Notes: generated by a model from the letters alone, not told the origin. A stretch of DNA of 64,000 nucleotides from Pseudomonas bananamidigenes (GCF_001679645.1 NZ_LRUN01000033.1:1-64000), one strand, 5' to 3'; shown: positions 46,488-55,075, counted from the first letter of the stretch. Program-made: numbers and translations.

Positions 46488-49136
46488 ATGGCTGACTATT
46501 ACACCCTGCTCACCAACGCAGGGATTGCCTACGAAACCGCCTGCAAGGCGGCGGGCGTACCAATCAAGCTGACGCAGATTTCCGTCGGCGACGGCGGCGG
46601 CGCGGTCTACAACCCGGCCGCGACCGCTACCGCGCTGAAACGCGAAGTCTGGCGCGGACCGCTCAATGCGCTGTTCCAGGACGAGAAAAATCCGAGCTGG
46701 CTGCTCGCCGAGGTCACCATCCCGCCGGATGTCGGCGGCTGGTATGTACGTGAAGCGGGGCTGTGGACCGACACCGGCATTCTCTACGCCATCGTCAAAT
46801 ACCCGGAGTCGTTCAAACCGGTGCTGGCCACCTCCGGCTCGGGCAAAGAGTTCTACATCCGCTCTATTTTCGAGACCAGCAATGCCTCGCTGGTGACGCT
46901 GTTGATTGACGACACGGTGGTCAAGGCCACCCGCGCCTGGGTCATGAGCTACCTCGCCGAAGAACTCGGCAAACTCGATGGCAAGCAATCGGTGCGCGTC
47001 GCCGCCACCGCCAACGTGGTATTGAACGGTGCGCAGCAGATCGACGGTGTGGCAGTGATTGCCGGTGATCGCGTGCTGCTGCCGAACCAGACCCTGGCCA
47101 AAGACAACGGTCTGTGGGTCGTGGCCAACGGTGACTGGGTGCGGGCCAACGATGCCAACGTCAGCGCCAAGGTCACCCCTGGCCTGACGGTGATGGTGGA
47201 AGAGGGCACGCTCAACGGTGATTCGCTGTGGCACCTGACCACCAACGCGCCGATCACTCTCGGCACTACTGCGCTGACATTCAAGATGCTGGCCGGGCGC
47301 ACCGGGATTGCCGCCGGGACTTACAAGAGTCTGAGCGTCGACGAATATGGCCGTGCGACGGCCGGCTCGAATCCCGACACGCTGGCCGGGTTCGGCATTA
47401 AGGACTCCTACACCAAGGCTGAAGTCGAAGCGCTGATTGCCAAGGCCTCGGCGTTGCCGGTGGGGTCGATCGTGGCGTTCCCTGTCGATACACCGCCACC
47501 GGGTTTCCTGGAGCTGGACAACAGCGTCAAGAGCAGCGCGACTTACCCGGACTTGAGCGCCTATCTGGGTGGCAAGTTCAACAAGGGCGATGAGGGTGTC
47601 GGGAATTTCCGGTTGCCGGAGGCGCGTGGGGAATTCTTGCGGGGTTGGGATCATGGGCGTGGGGTGGATGCGGGGCGCGGTCTCGGCAGCTTTCAGGCAG
47701 ACGATTTCAAGTCCCACAACCATCCTCCAAGTACCAATCGCCCTGGCTTCATGAGTAACGAATTTCCTGTTATTCAGGCATACCACGGCACTAACTCTTC
47801 GGGTACGCCATCGTATTCCGGAGAAGGGCAACAGATGGCCGCTACCGGCGTACGCGGTGGTAGCGAAACTCGCCCACGCAACATCACCGTCATGTGGTGC
47901 ATCAAAGCGTGGAATGCTCCGGTCAATCAGGGAAACATTGATGTAGCGGCACTGGTCAAGGAAGTTTCCCGTTTGGGATCTGCCGTTCCGGTGGGTGCTG
48001 TCATGGCGTTTCCGACGGGTATTGTGCCGCCCGGTTTTCTTGAGCTGGATGGTAGTGTGCAGAGCACTGCGACCTATCCTGATCTCGCCGCGTACCTGGG
48101 CACAACGTTCAGCAAGGGAGATGAGGGCTCCGGTAATTTCCGCTTGCCGGAGTCTCGTGGTGAGTTTCTGCGCGGCTGGGATCATGGGCGTGGGGTGGAT
48201 GCCGGTCGGGCGATGGGTAGCTATCAGGCAGATGAGTTCAAATCTCACACCCATACCTTCTCGGCACCGACCTCCATTACGGCTTCTGGTGGTTCCTCCG
48301 GGATCATTCTTTCTGCAACGGGCACGCCTAACTGGTCTACGACGAATACAGGCGGGAGTGAAACCCGCCCGCGCAACCTGGCGGTGATGTGGTGCATCAA
48401 GGCCTGGAGCGCACCGGTCAATCAGGGAACGATTGATATCGCCTCGCTTGAGCAGCGAGTGATTAAAAACGAGTTTGGCCGCCTTCTGAATATTCAGAAA
48501 TTCACGGATAACGGCACCTACATTCCGACGCTGGGGATGAAGAAGGTTCGGATTCGGATTGCGGGTGGCGGCGGAGGCTCGGGAGGTGCATCGGCGACGA
48601 CTTCGGCCCAGACTTCTGCTTCTGGCGGTGGGGCGGCGGGGAGCTATGCGGAGGCTTTGCTGACAGCGGCGGACATTGGCATGAGCCAGCCGGTCATTGT
48701 TGGGGCTGGCGGGGCTGGCGGCACGGCTTCGGGAACCACCGGAACCGGTGGCGGCACGGGGGGCGCGACTTCGGTAGGGGCATTGCTGTCCGCACCTGGT
48801 GGTTTCGGTTCAATCTTCGCCATCGCGATAGCGGGTGGAGCGTATGGGTTGATGGTGAGCGGCTATCCGGGCGCGCCCGCATCAGGGGGGAATCTAGTCA
48901 GCATGGCAGGCGCTCCAGGTTACCCCGGCATCGCTGTGAATTCGTCGACGTTGGCGGGGCATGGTGGTAGCGGCCCGCTGGGTTCTGGCGGGCTCGGCAC
49001 TGGTACCAACGGGGCGATTTCGCCTGGTATTGGTTATGGCGCGGGCGCTGGCGGCGTCGCCGTCGGCCCATCTTTGCCCGCGCGGAACGGCTCGTCGGGC
49101 GCCGGCGGTATTGTTATTTTCGAGGAATACGCCTGA
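46488..49136 (+). CDS. Tail fibre with DUF3751 base, two collar domains and glycine-rich tip (tailocin 1)
   Basis: The fibre gives the tailocin its target range by binding surface sugars or proteins. The 882-residue protein starts with a phage-collar-fibre N-terminal domain (DUF3751, residues 1-165, TNAGIAYETACKAAGVPIKL) that docks to the baseplate. A shaft follows, and then two related tail-collar modules starting near residues 324 and 501 (each with PPGFLELD, GNFRLPE, RGEFLRGWDHGRGVDAGR and RPRN...VMWCIKAW). The last 195 residues form a glycine-rich domain (IRIAGGGGGSGG to GAGGIVIFEEYA). Bases 47700-48540 are less GC-rich than the neighbours, hinting at exchange. Confidence 0.9.
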   Translation: MADYYTLLTNAGIAYETACKAAGVPIKLTQISVGDGGGAVYNPAATATALKREVWRGPLNALFQDEKNPSWLLAEVTIPPDVGGWYVREAGLWTDTGILYAIVKYPESFKPVLATSGSGKEFYIRSIFETSNASLVTLLIDDTVVKATRAWVMSYLAEELGKLDGKQSVRVAATANVVLNGAQQIDGVAVIAGDRVLLPNQTLAKDNGLWVVANGDWVRANDANVSAKVTPGLTVMVEEGTLNGDSLWHLTTNAPITLGTTALTFKMLAGRTGIAAGTYKSLSVDEYGRATAGSNPDTLAGFGIKDSYTKAEVEALIAKASALPVGSIVAFPVDTPPPGFLELDNSVKSSATYPDLSAYLGGKFNKGDEGVGNFRLPEARGEFLRGWDHGRGVDAGRGLGSFQADDFKSHNHPPSTNRPGFMSNEFPVIQAYHGTNSSGTPSYSGEGQQMAATGVRGGSETRPRNITVMWCIKAWNAPVNQGNIDVAALVKEVSRLGSAVPVGAVMAFPTGIVPPGFLELDGSVQSTATYPDLAAYLGTTFSKGDEGSGNFRLPESRGEFLRGWDHGRGVDAGRAMGSYQADEFKSHTHTFSAPTSITASGGSSGIILSATGTPNWSTTNTGGSETRPRNLAVMWCIKAWSAPVNQGTIDIASLEQRVIKNEFGRLLNIQKFTDNGTYIPTLGMKKVRIRIAGGGGGSGGASATTSAQTSASGGGAAGSYAEALLTAADIGMSQPVIVGAGGAGGTASGTTGTGGGTGGATSVGALLSAPGGFGSIFAIAIAGGAYGLMVSGYPGAPASGGNLVSMAGAPGYPGIAVNSSTLAGHGGSGPLGSGGLGTGTNGAISPGIGYGAGAGGVAVGPSLPARNGSSGAGGIVIFEEYA
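47457..48460 (+). repeat. Two imperfect collar-module copies inside the fibre gene
   Basis: Copy 1 (about 47457-47950) and copy 2 (about 47988-48460) encode the same module of about 160 residues with a variable middle. At DNA level, runs such as GGGATCATGGGCGTGGGGTG occur in both (47647 and 48178), which would permit homologous recombination between them. Confidence 0.8.
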
Positions 49137-49672
49137 TGAAGAAGTACGCACTCCTGTACATGGGCAAGGCTGCCCAGCTGTTCGAAACCGACGGCGACAT
49201 AAAGACAATGTTTCACCCGGACTTGATCTGGATCGAGTGCCCCAGCGATGTCGAGGAAGGCTGGCTGTACGACGGCGAGCAGTTTGCACCGCCGGGGGTT
49301 CCGGTCGTGTCGCTGGATGAACTCAAGGCGTCCGTGGCGGCTGAGCGCTTTATACGTGAGGGCGTCGGCATCGTCGTGGACGGCCTGAAAATCGAAACGA
49401 CTCGCGACAGCCAGGCACTGATCGCCAGTACCGGCCTGTCGGCTGTCCTTGATCCGGAATACCGCTGCAATTTCAAGACGGTGACCGGTTTTGTCGAGAT
49501 CGGCGCTGCGCAGATCATCGATATCGCGAAGGCAGTACGGGCGCATGTACAGGCCTGTTTTGACCGCGAATTGACGTTGTTACGCTCAATCGAGGCAGGC
49601 GAGTACCACGACGAAATGCTTGCCGAGGGTTGGCCAGACTCATCGTCTATCCCTACTGCTGATCTCAAATAA
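49136..49672 (+). CDS. Tail fibre assembly protein, DUF4376-like (tailocin 1)
   Basis: The 178-residue protein follows the fibre gene with one-base overlap (TGATG), the usual place of a fibre chaperone. The C-terminal region (RFIREGVGIVVDGLKIETTRDSQALI, marked by VVDGLKIETTRDSQALIAST) matches the DUF4376 pattern seen in many phage fibre assembly proteins, and the N-terminus (MKKYALLYMGKAAQLFETDG) resembles short fibre-chaperone leaders. It is likely specific for this fibre. A terminator follows directly. Confidence 0.78.
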   Translation: MKKYALLYMGKAAQLFETDGDIKTMFHPDLIWIECPSDVEEGWLYDGEQFAPPGVPVVSLDELKASVAAERFIREGVGIVVDGLKIETTRDSQALIASTGLSAVLDPEYRCNFKTVTGFVEIGAAQIIDIAKAVRAHVQACFDRELTLLRSIEAGEYHDEMLAEGWPDSSSIPTADLK

Positions 49673-49698
49673 ACGCCCCGTACATCGGGGCGTTTTCT
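49672..49698 (+). terminator. Intrinsic terminator within the tailocin 1 operon
   Basis: AACGCCCCG (49672-49680) pairs with CGGGGCGTT (49686-49694) around TACAT, followed by TTCTTG. It separates the baseplate/fibre half from the sheath/tube half. Confidence 0.85.
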
Positions 49699-49772
49699 TG
49701 TCTGCCCAATACATTCAACACCCGCAAATCCCCTCCCAACGAGGGGCTTTCCCGTTTATGGAGAAACGAAAA

Positions 49773-49958
49773 ATGGCAACCCGCCAAACCTACACCGTGC
49801 TCGTCCCATTCCCCACCGGCGGTGGGCACTGGTCGAGTGTCGGCCAGGAACTCGATCTGCTCGATGTCGAGGCCAGTGCCCTGCACAGCGCCGGTCGACT
49901 GGAACTGAAAACACCTACCACCAAGGCCGTCAAGGCCGCTGCCAAGAAGGCTGACTGA
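49773..49958 (+). CDS. Small protein before the tail sheath (tailocin 1)
   Basis: The 61-residue product (MATRQTYTVLVPFPTGGGHW) ends in an Ala/Lys-rich tail (VKAAAKKAD). The start at 49773 is supported by GGAGAAA 9 bases upstream; an ATG at 49758 is an alternative. It lies three bases before the sheath gene, the position where DUF2635 proteins occur in Mu-like tails (compare 56931), but I see no sequence match to that family. Role unknown. Confidence 0.65.
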   Translation: MATRQTYTVLVPFPTGGGHWSSVGQELDLLDVEASALHSAGRLELKTPTTKAVKAAAKKAD

Positions 49959-49960
49959 AT

Positions 49961-51127
49961 ATGGCTGAGGTTCTGAACTTCGAGCACAACGGCATTACTG
50001 TCAATGCCACCGAATCCCCCGAGGCCATGGGTGGCCTGGGTGACAACGTCATCGGTCTGGTCGGCACCGCGCCGAAAGCCGATCCGCTGATTCCGCGCAA
50101 TGCACCGTTTCGCATCAACAGCTTCACCACCCACGCGCTGCTCGATCCGACCGGCTCGGAAGAGGGCACCCTGTACCACGCCGTTTACCAGATCCTGAAA
50201 GTGGTCAAGGTGCCGGTGTACGTGGTGATCGTCGAGGCGGGCGCGACCCCGGCCGACACCGTCAACGCGGTGATCGGCGGCATCGAGCCAGCCACCGGCC
50301 GCAAACTCGGTCTGGCCGCACTGGGCAGCGTCCCGGAAGACCTGACCATCATTGGTGCGCCGGGCTTCACCGGCACCAAAGCGGTAGCCAGCGAGTTCGC
50401 CTCGTTCGGCAAGCGCATCAAGGCCCGTGTGGTGCTGGACGGCAAGGACGCTTCGGTTGCCGACCAGGTGACCTACAGCCAGGAACTGGGCGGCGCGGAT
50501 CTGGGTTTCGACCGTTGCCTGGTGGTGCACAACATGCCCGCCGTGTATTCGAAAGCGGCGAAGAAAAACGTCTTCCTCGCACCTTCCAGTCTGGCGATTG
50601 CCGCGCTGGCCAAGGTCAAGCAATGGGAAAGCCCGGGCAATCAGGTGACCTACGCCGAAGACGTGTCGCGGGTCGTTGAATACAACATCCTCGACACCTC
50701 CACCGAAGGCGATCTGCTCAACCGCTACGGTGTCAGCTACTACGCCCGCACCGTGCTGGGCGGCTTCTCGCTGCTGGGCAACCGCTCGATCACCGGCAAG
50801 TTCATCAGCTACGTCGGTCTGGAAGACGCCATCAGCCGCAAGCTGGTGAAGGCCGGCCAGAAGGCCATGGCCAAGAACCTGACCAAGTCGTTCATGGATC
50901 AGGAAGTCAAACGCATCAACGACTGGCTGCAGACCCTGGTCGCCGACGAAACCATTCCTGGCGGCAGCGTGTACCTGCACCCGGAACTCAACAGCGTCGA
51001 GAAGTACAAGAACGGCACCTGGTACGTGGTCATCGACTACGGCCGCTACGCGCCGAACGAACACATGGTTTATCAACTCAACGCCCGCGATGAAATCATC
51101 GAGCAGTTCCTGGAGGACGTTCTCTAA
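49961..51127 (+). CDS. Contractile tail sheath, P2 FI-like (tailocin 1)
   Basis: The sheath contracts to drive the tube through the target envelope. The 388-residue protein matches P2 FI in length (396). It begins VLNFEHNGITVNATESPEAM, with the domain VIGLVGTAPKADPLIPRNAPFRI (marked by NVIGLVGTAPKADPLIPRN), and has the conserved C-terminal part DYGRYAPNEHMVYQLNARDEI. Its stop overlaps the tube ATG by one base, which would couple their synthesis. Confidence 0.93.
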   Translation: MAEVLNFEHNGITVNATESPEAMGGLGDNVIGLVGTAPKADPLIPRNAPFRINSFTTHALLDPTGSEEGTLYHAVYQILKVVKVPVYVVIVEAGATPADTVNAVIGGIEPATGRKLGLAALGSVPEDLTIIGAPGFTGTKAVASEFASFGKRIKARVVLDGKDASVADQVTYSQELGGADLGFDRCLVVHNMPAVYSKAAKKNVFLAPSSLAIAALAKVKQWESPGNQVTYAEDVSRVVEYNILDTSTEGDLLNRYGVSYYARTVLGGFSLLGNRSITGKFISYVGLEDAISRKLVKAGQKAMAKNLTKSFMDQEVKRINDWLQTLVADETIPGGSVYLHPELNSVEKYKNGTWYVVIDYGRYAPNEHMVYQLNARDEIIEQFLEDVL

Positions 51128-51633
51128 TGTTTACCAACCGCGTAAGACAGGCCATCGCGGCCACTCTGCAAGGCCTGCCGCTGTCGGCGACCGTGGAGGA
51201 ATTCACTCCGCCGAAAATCGATTTCGACATGGAAAACATGACGGGCGGGCGCTTCATCGTCGAGGAAATGGCCAAGAGCGCCAAACCATTGAATGCGCAA
51301 ATCAAGCTGCAGGGCACTGGCGCCGAAGTGTTGCTCGCCATGGGTGTGAAACTCGGCGACGACATTCTGCTGAACGTGCGTGAAGCCGGTCAGGACCAGG
51401 ACGGCAACACCTGGTTCACCTATCACACCATCGGCGGCAAGCTCAAAACCATGGGTGAAGACGCCATCAAAATGGGCGGCAAGGCCCTGACGACGTTGGA
51501 CTTTTCCTGCCGCACCTACAACCGCCTGGAAAACGGCGTGCCAGTGATCGACATCGACGTGCGCACCCAGAAGTTCGTACTCAACGGCGTCGACATCCTC
51601 GGTGATGCCCGTCGTGCGGTGCTGATGCCGTAA
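51127..51633 (+). CDS. Tail tube protein, P2 FII-like (tailocin 1)
   Basis: The tube forms the inner hollow cylinder. The 168-residue product has the FII pattern: LSATVEEFTPPKIDFDMENM, FIVEEMAKSAKPLNAQIKLQ, and a C-terminal ALTTLDFSCRTYNRLENGVP. P2 FII is 172 residues. It is coupled to the sheath and followed by a REP pair before the chaperone gene. Confidence 0.93.
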   Translation: MFTNRVRQAIAATLQGLPLSATVEEFTPPKIDFDMENMTGGRFIVEEMAKSAKPLNAQIKLQGTGAEVLLAMGVKLGDDILLNVREAGQDQDGNTWFTYHTIGGKLKTMGEDAIKMGGKALTTLDFSCRTYNRLENGVPVIDIDVRTQKFVLNGVDILGDARRAVLMP

Positions 51634-51660
51634 GACTCGGCCAGAAAGGCAACAACCCAC

Positions 51661-51754
51661 CCTGTGGGAGCGAGCCTGCTCGCGATGAGGCCATCACATT
51701 CAAATTCAATGTTGACTGACCCGCCGCCATCGCCAGCAGGCTGGCTCCCACAGG
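51661..51754. repeat. Inverted REP pair within the tailocin operon
   Basis: CCTGTGGGAGCGAGCCTGCT (51661-51680, continuing CGCGA) and an inverted relative ending GGCTGGCTCCCACAGG (51739-51754) flank about 45 bases. The outer arms CCTGTGGGAGC and GCTCCCACAGG are exact reverse complements. It is a REPIN-like insertion between tube and chaperone genes. Confidence 0.9.
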
Positions 51755-51786
51755 TTGTACTCAAGAACACCCAAGGAATTCCTTTC

Positions 51787-52368
51787 ATGTCGTGGATGCC
51801 ACCCAAGCATGACCTGCTGTCACCGATCACCGGTGACGACGGCTCGCAGATCGAATCGATCCAGCTCAAGCCCCTGTTCTACGCCGCCCAGAAAGAAGCG
51901 CTGGAGCGCGCTGGCGACGATGAAGATGATCAGTTCTTCGAACTGGCGCTGCTGGCCACCGGCCTGTCGGTCAAGGAACTCGATCAGCTCAAGCGCCCGG
52001 ACTACGTAACCATTGCGCAATACGTGCACGAGATGTCGACCCGTCCGGCGTCGCACTTTCTCGACCAGGTCGAAGACGTCGAAAAGTCCGACGATCCCGA
52101 CCAGGTGCAACTGCTGCAACCGCTCGCCGTCACCGGCCGCACCGTGACCTCGCTGAGCCTGGAAATGCCGGCGCTGCGGGCCACCAAAGTGATGAAGAAA
52201 CTGAAAACGGCCAAGGAACGCGCCGAGTTCATCACCGCCCATTGCACCGGCCTGATGATCCCCGATCTGGCCCTGATGAGCGTCCCGGACTGGACGCAAT
52301 TGCAGGTGCGCATCGACGATTTTTTAAACCAGCCGGCGGCCTTCTTTCAGAACGCGACATCGAAGTAA
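51787..52368 (+). CDS. Tail assembly chaperone with internally duplicated domain (tailocin 1, E-like)
   Basis: Chaperones of this kind hold the tape measure during tube assembly and usually come in two lengths made by frameshifting. The 193-residue product appears to be two tandem copies of one domain: residues about 11-85 (LSPITG...LALLATGLSVKELDQLKRPD) and 110-186 (LQPLAVTG...TAHCTGLMIPDLALMSVPDW), with TGL and PD spaced 13 residues in each. AAGGAA before 51787 supports the start. The site T-TTA-AAC at 52323-52329, and the overlapping T-TTT-TTA at 52320-52326, would shift a fraction of ribosomes into the -1 frame. Confidence 0.85.
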   Translation: MSWMPPKHDLLSPITGDDGSQIESIQLKPLFYAAQKEALERAGDDEDDQFFELALLATGLSVKELDQLKRPDYVTIAQYVHEMSTRPASHFLDQVEDVEKSDDPDQVQLLQPLAVTGRTVTSLSLEMPALRATKVMKKLKTAKERAEFITAHCTGLMIPDLALMSVPDWTQLQVRIDDFLNQPAAFFQNATSK

Positions 52369-52490
52369 TCCTCGATATCGTGCCGCTCATTTACCCGGTA
52401 AGTGAGGCGGAAATTCTGGAGTGGGACGCCGAAAAGGCGTTGCGCCGCTACGACATAGCGATCACTCGCCTTGGCGTGAAAAAGGAGTAG
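52323..52490 (+). CDS. Frameshift-encoded extension of the tailocin 1 chaperone (E')
   Basis: After a -1 shift at the heptamer T-TTA-AAC, reading continues KPAGGLLSERDIEVILDIVP to RRYDIAITRLGVKKE and stops at 52490, six bases before the tape measure. This gives a 234-residue fusion from 51787. Lack of its own good start and the position match the E/E' arrangement of P2-like tails. Confidence 0.8.
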   Translation, partial: FKPAGGLLSERDIEVILDIVPLIYPVSEAEILEWDAEKALRRYDIAITRLGVKKE

Positions 52491-52496
52491 AGCGGC

Positions 52497-54695
52497 ATGG
52501 CAGAGAGCACATTTGCGCTCATGAATGCCGGTGACAGCGCCGGCGCAGGATTTGGCAGTATCCCGCTGAGCACTGCCTCGCTGAATGCAACTGCCGGGCA
52601 ACTTGTCATGGAGCAGACCAGCGGTCTGCGCCAGGCATTGCTGACAGCCAGCGGAAAAATCGTACTGCTGACGACGGCAATCGAAGCATTGAGCGTGACC
52701 CTGGCCGCCTTGCGTGCGTTGCCACAGGCAGCGAATGCCGGAGCGAAGAGTGAGTCGGCCGGAGGACAAAAAACACCGGAAAAATCTTCCGCTGGGCCTG
52801 AGCTTCCCGAGACGCGCAAAGCAGCGATGGCGATGGATTCGGCGGCGGCCACGCTTGCGAGTGTGGCGCAGCTCTCCCGCAATGACGGGAAGGACATGGC
52901 ACTCACGAGCCTGAAAATGGCCAGTGCCACTTTGGTGGCTGCCGGAGGCACGACCGGGGTCGAACTGGTCAGGATTGAAACCCTGGCAGCCAAGGCAGGA
53001 ATCGGCAGCGAGGCGGTAGACGCCGAGGGAAAGAAACGTGAGTTGCTGACTTTTGCCAGCGATGCGGCCATCACTGCATCGGCCTTCAAGGTTACGGGGC
53101 TGGAAGCCGGAGAAATGTTGAAGGTCTGGCGCACCTCGATGAAGCTCTCGCGGGATCAAGCCCTTGATCTGGCGGACGCGGCCAATCATCTCGGCAAAAT
53201 GCCCGGAGATGTGCAGACAGCGGATATTGGTTCTGTTCTGCAGCAGTCGGGCGAGGCGGCAATCAGCGCAGGCTTGCAACCTGAACAGGCGGCGGCGTTG
53301 ACGGCGGCGTTGCTCAACAGCGGCGCGAAAAAAGACGATGCCGGCAATGCGCTGAAGAACATTTCCAGTGCACTGGGCAAGGGCGATCAAGCATCCATGG
53401 CCGAGAAAGGTGCCTGGAAGCAGTTGGGCCTGGATCCCAAGGCAGTGGCCGAAGCCATGCGTGATCCTGACAAACAGAATGCCCAAGGCGCCGTGCTATC
53501 GGTGCTTGCGGCGCTGAATGCCAGACCGGTGGAACAACGCTCCACACTGGCCCGGACCTTGTTCGCGGACAGTGGAGAGGCCGCGTTGTCGCTGTCCCAG
53601 GATCTGGGCAAGGTGAATGAAGCCTTTTACCTCGTGAGCGACAAAAGCCAATACGCGACATCGAAGCTGGGTGATAAAAGCTCGGTGAGGCAGTCCGCAC
53701 TGGCACTTGCCGAGACTCAGCAGGGGCAGTGGAACATCAAGAATGCCCGTGAGGAACGTTTGTCGGTCGCCAAAGGCAATGCACTGGCGCCGGATATCGA
53801 AAAACCCGGTCAGAGCCATTCGATAGACACGCTGAGTGATCTGGCCGAAACCTACCCGAAAACCACGGGGGCCGTTCTGACGGCGACGGCCTGGATCAAA
53901 CCGGTGTTCGACGCCGTGACCGATGCGGTGGGCGGGGAGTTGAAAGACCGGGGAGGCAAATGGATCGTTGATAAAGCTGCCAGTTACCTTCCCGGTCGTT
54001 CAAAGCTTGGCTTGTCTGCAGCAACCTCTGCGACGGCCGTGGCTGAAACTCAGGGCCTGGCTCTGGCCGGTCGCAGTGCCGGCGCTGGCAACGGTCTGAA
54101 AATACTCGAACAGACTGCAAGGGTTGCTGTTCCGCGACTGGAACCTGTGCTCGCATCGGTGCAGCCGGCCTCGCGCTGGATGCCTTGGCAGGCGAAGGCG
54201 GCGATGGGGGCTTCGGCTGTCGCCGCAGGTATTGCCAGCGGTGACAAACAGCAGATCGGCAAGGGGCTCGGTGAAGCAGGTGGCGCCTGGGCCGGCGCGG
54301 TCGCCGGCAGCTCGATCGGCGCCTCCATCGGAAGTGTGGGGCTGGCGCCGGGCATTGCACTTGGCGGTCTGATTGGCGGACTGGTCGGGGGATGGCTGGG
54401 CGCTGAAGGAGGAGGCTTTTTAGGTGAGAAACTCATGTCCACCGCGCCGGACAAACTCGCCCCTCCTGCCGAAGTCGCCAAAGACCTCTCTGGCGCACAG
54501 ACGCAGAACCAGCAGGTTTCCTTCGCTCCGACCATCCAGGTCTCTTGTCCTGCCCCTGACACTGCCCAACAGATTCAATCGATTATCGAGCAACAGCTGT
54601 CCGGCCAGTTCCACGGCCAATTCATGCCGCTGCTGACGGGTAACCCACTCGGGACGCGTCGCGACGCAGCCCTGACCGACGGAGCCGGCACATGA
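52497..54695 (+). CDS. Tape measure protein (tailocin 1)
   Basis: The tape measure sets tail length and is ejected first. The 732-residue protein is alpha-helical and alanine-rich (SMAEKGAWKQLGLDPKAVAEAM) with a TP901-type tape-measure region near residues 190-320, and ends in a hydrophobic glycine-rich stretch (AVAGSSIGASIGSVGLAPGI, then GGLIGGLVGGWLG, residues about 600-645) of the kind proposed to insert in the target membrane. Length implies a tail of roughly 110 nm if the usual 0.15 nm per residue holds. The stop overlaps the gpU start. Confidence 0.9.
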   Translation: MAESTFALMNAGDSAGAGFGSIPLSTASLNATAGQLVMEQTSGLRQALLTASGKIVLLTTAIEALSVTLAALRALPQAANAGAKSESAGGQKTPEKSSAGPELPETRKAAMAMDSAAATLASVAQLSRNDGKDMALTSLKMASATLVAAGGTTGVELVRIETLAAKAGIGSEAVDAEGKKRELLTFASDAAITASAFKVTGLEAGEMLKVWRTSMKLSRDQALDLADAANHLGKMPGDVQTADIGSVLQQSGEAAISAGLQPEQAAALTAALLNSGAKKDDAGNALKNISSALGKGDQASMAEKGAWKQLGLDPKAVAEAMRDPDKQNAQGAVLSVLAALNARPVEQRSTLARTLFADSGEAALSLSQDLGKVNEAFYLVSDKSQYATSKLGDKSSVRQSALALAETQQGQWNIKNAREERLSVAKGNALAPDIEKPGQSHSIDTLSDLAETYPKTTGAVLTATAWIKPVFDAVTDAVGGELKDRGGKWIVDKAASYLPGRSKLGLSAATSATAVAETQGLALAGRSAGAGNGLKILEQTARVAVPRLEPVLASVQPASRWMPWQAKAAMGASAVAAGIASGDKQQIGKGLGEAGGAWAGAVAGSSIGASIGSVGLAPGIALGGLIGGLVGGWLGAEGGGFLGEKLMSTAPDKLAPPAEVAKDLSGAQTQNQQVSFAPTIQVSCPAPDTAQQIQSIIEQQLSGQFHGQFMPLLTGNPLGTRRDAALTDGAGT

Positions 54696-55075
54696 AACAA
54701 CAAATGGCACTGGGCAGTTTCATCTTCGGTCTGTCCCGGGATTTTGCGTACAGCACGCTGGCGCGAAAGTCCGATGGCGGCTGGACGGAACTGCCGATCC
54801 TGACGAGCAAACCCAAGTCCCACCAGACCGGGCAGAAGCCCGAAACCCTGACCATCTCCGGTACCTCGATGTACGCCGTGGCGATGAACCGGCTCGACGA
54901 GCTGCGTGGGCTGCAGGCACTGAGATCGCCACTGCCGTTGATTGACGGCGTCGGTCGCAATTGGGGCCTGTGGCGGATAAACAGCATCCAGGAGAACCAG
55001 AGCGAGGTCATCGACGATGGCACTGCGATGGTCATCAAGTGGGTCATCGAACTGGCGGAGTTCAACAATGCGTAA
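54692..55075 (+). CDS. Tail protein U, P2 gpU-like (tailocin 1)
   Basis: The 127-residue protein (MKQQMALGSFIFGLSRDFAY) is of the P2 GpU family, containing KSHQTGQKPETLTISGTSMY and GRNWGLWRINSIQENQSEVI. U is a baseplate/tail hub component next to X and D. It overlaps the tape measure by four bases and the X start by eight. Confidence 0.88.
   Translation: MKQQMALGSFIFGLSRDFAYSTLARKSDGGWTELPILTSKPKSHQTGQKPETLTISGTSMYAVAMNRLDELRGLQALRSPLPLIDGVGRNWGLWRINSIQENQSEVIDDGTAMVIKWVIELAEFNNA

Noticed and set aside
45807..48254. Open frame of 815 codons on the minus strand in the tailocin
   Set aside because: It is antisense to gpI and the fibre gene, with no ribosome site and no recognisable domain.
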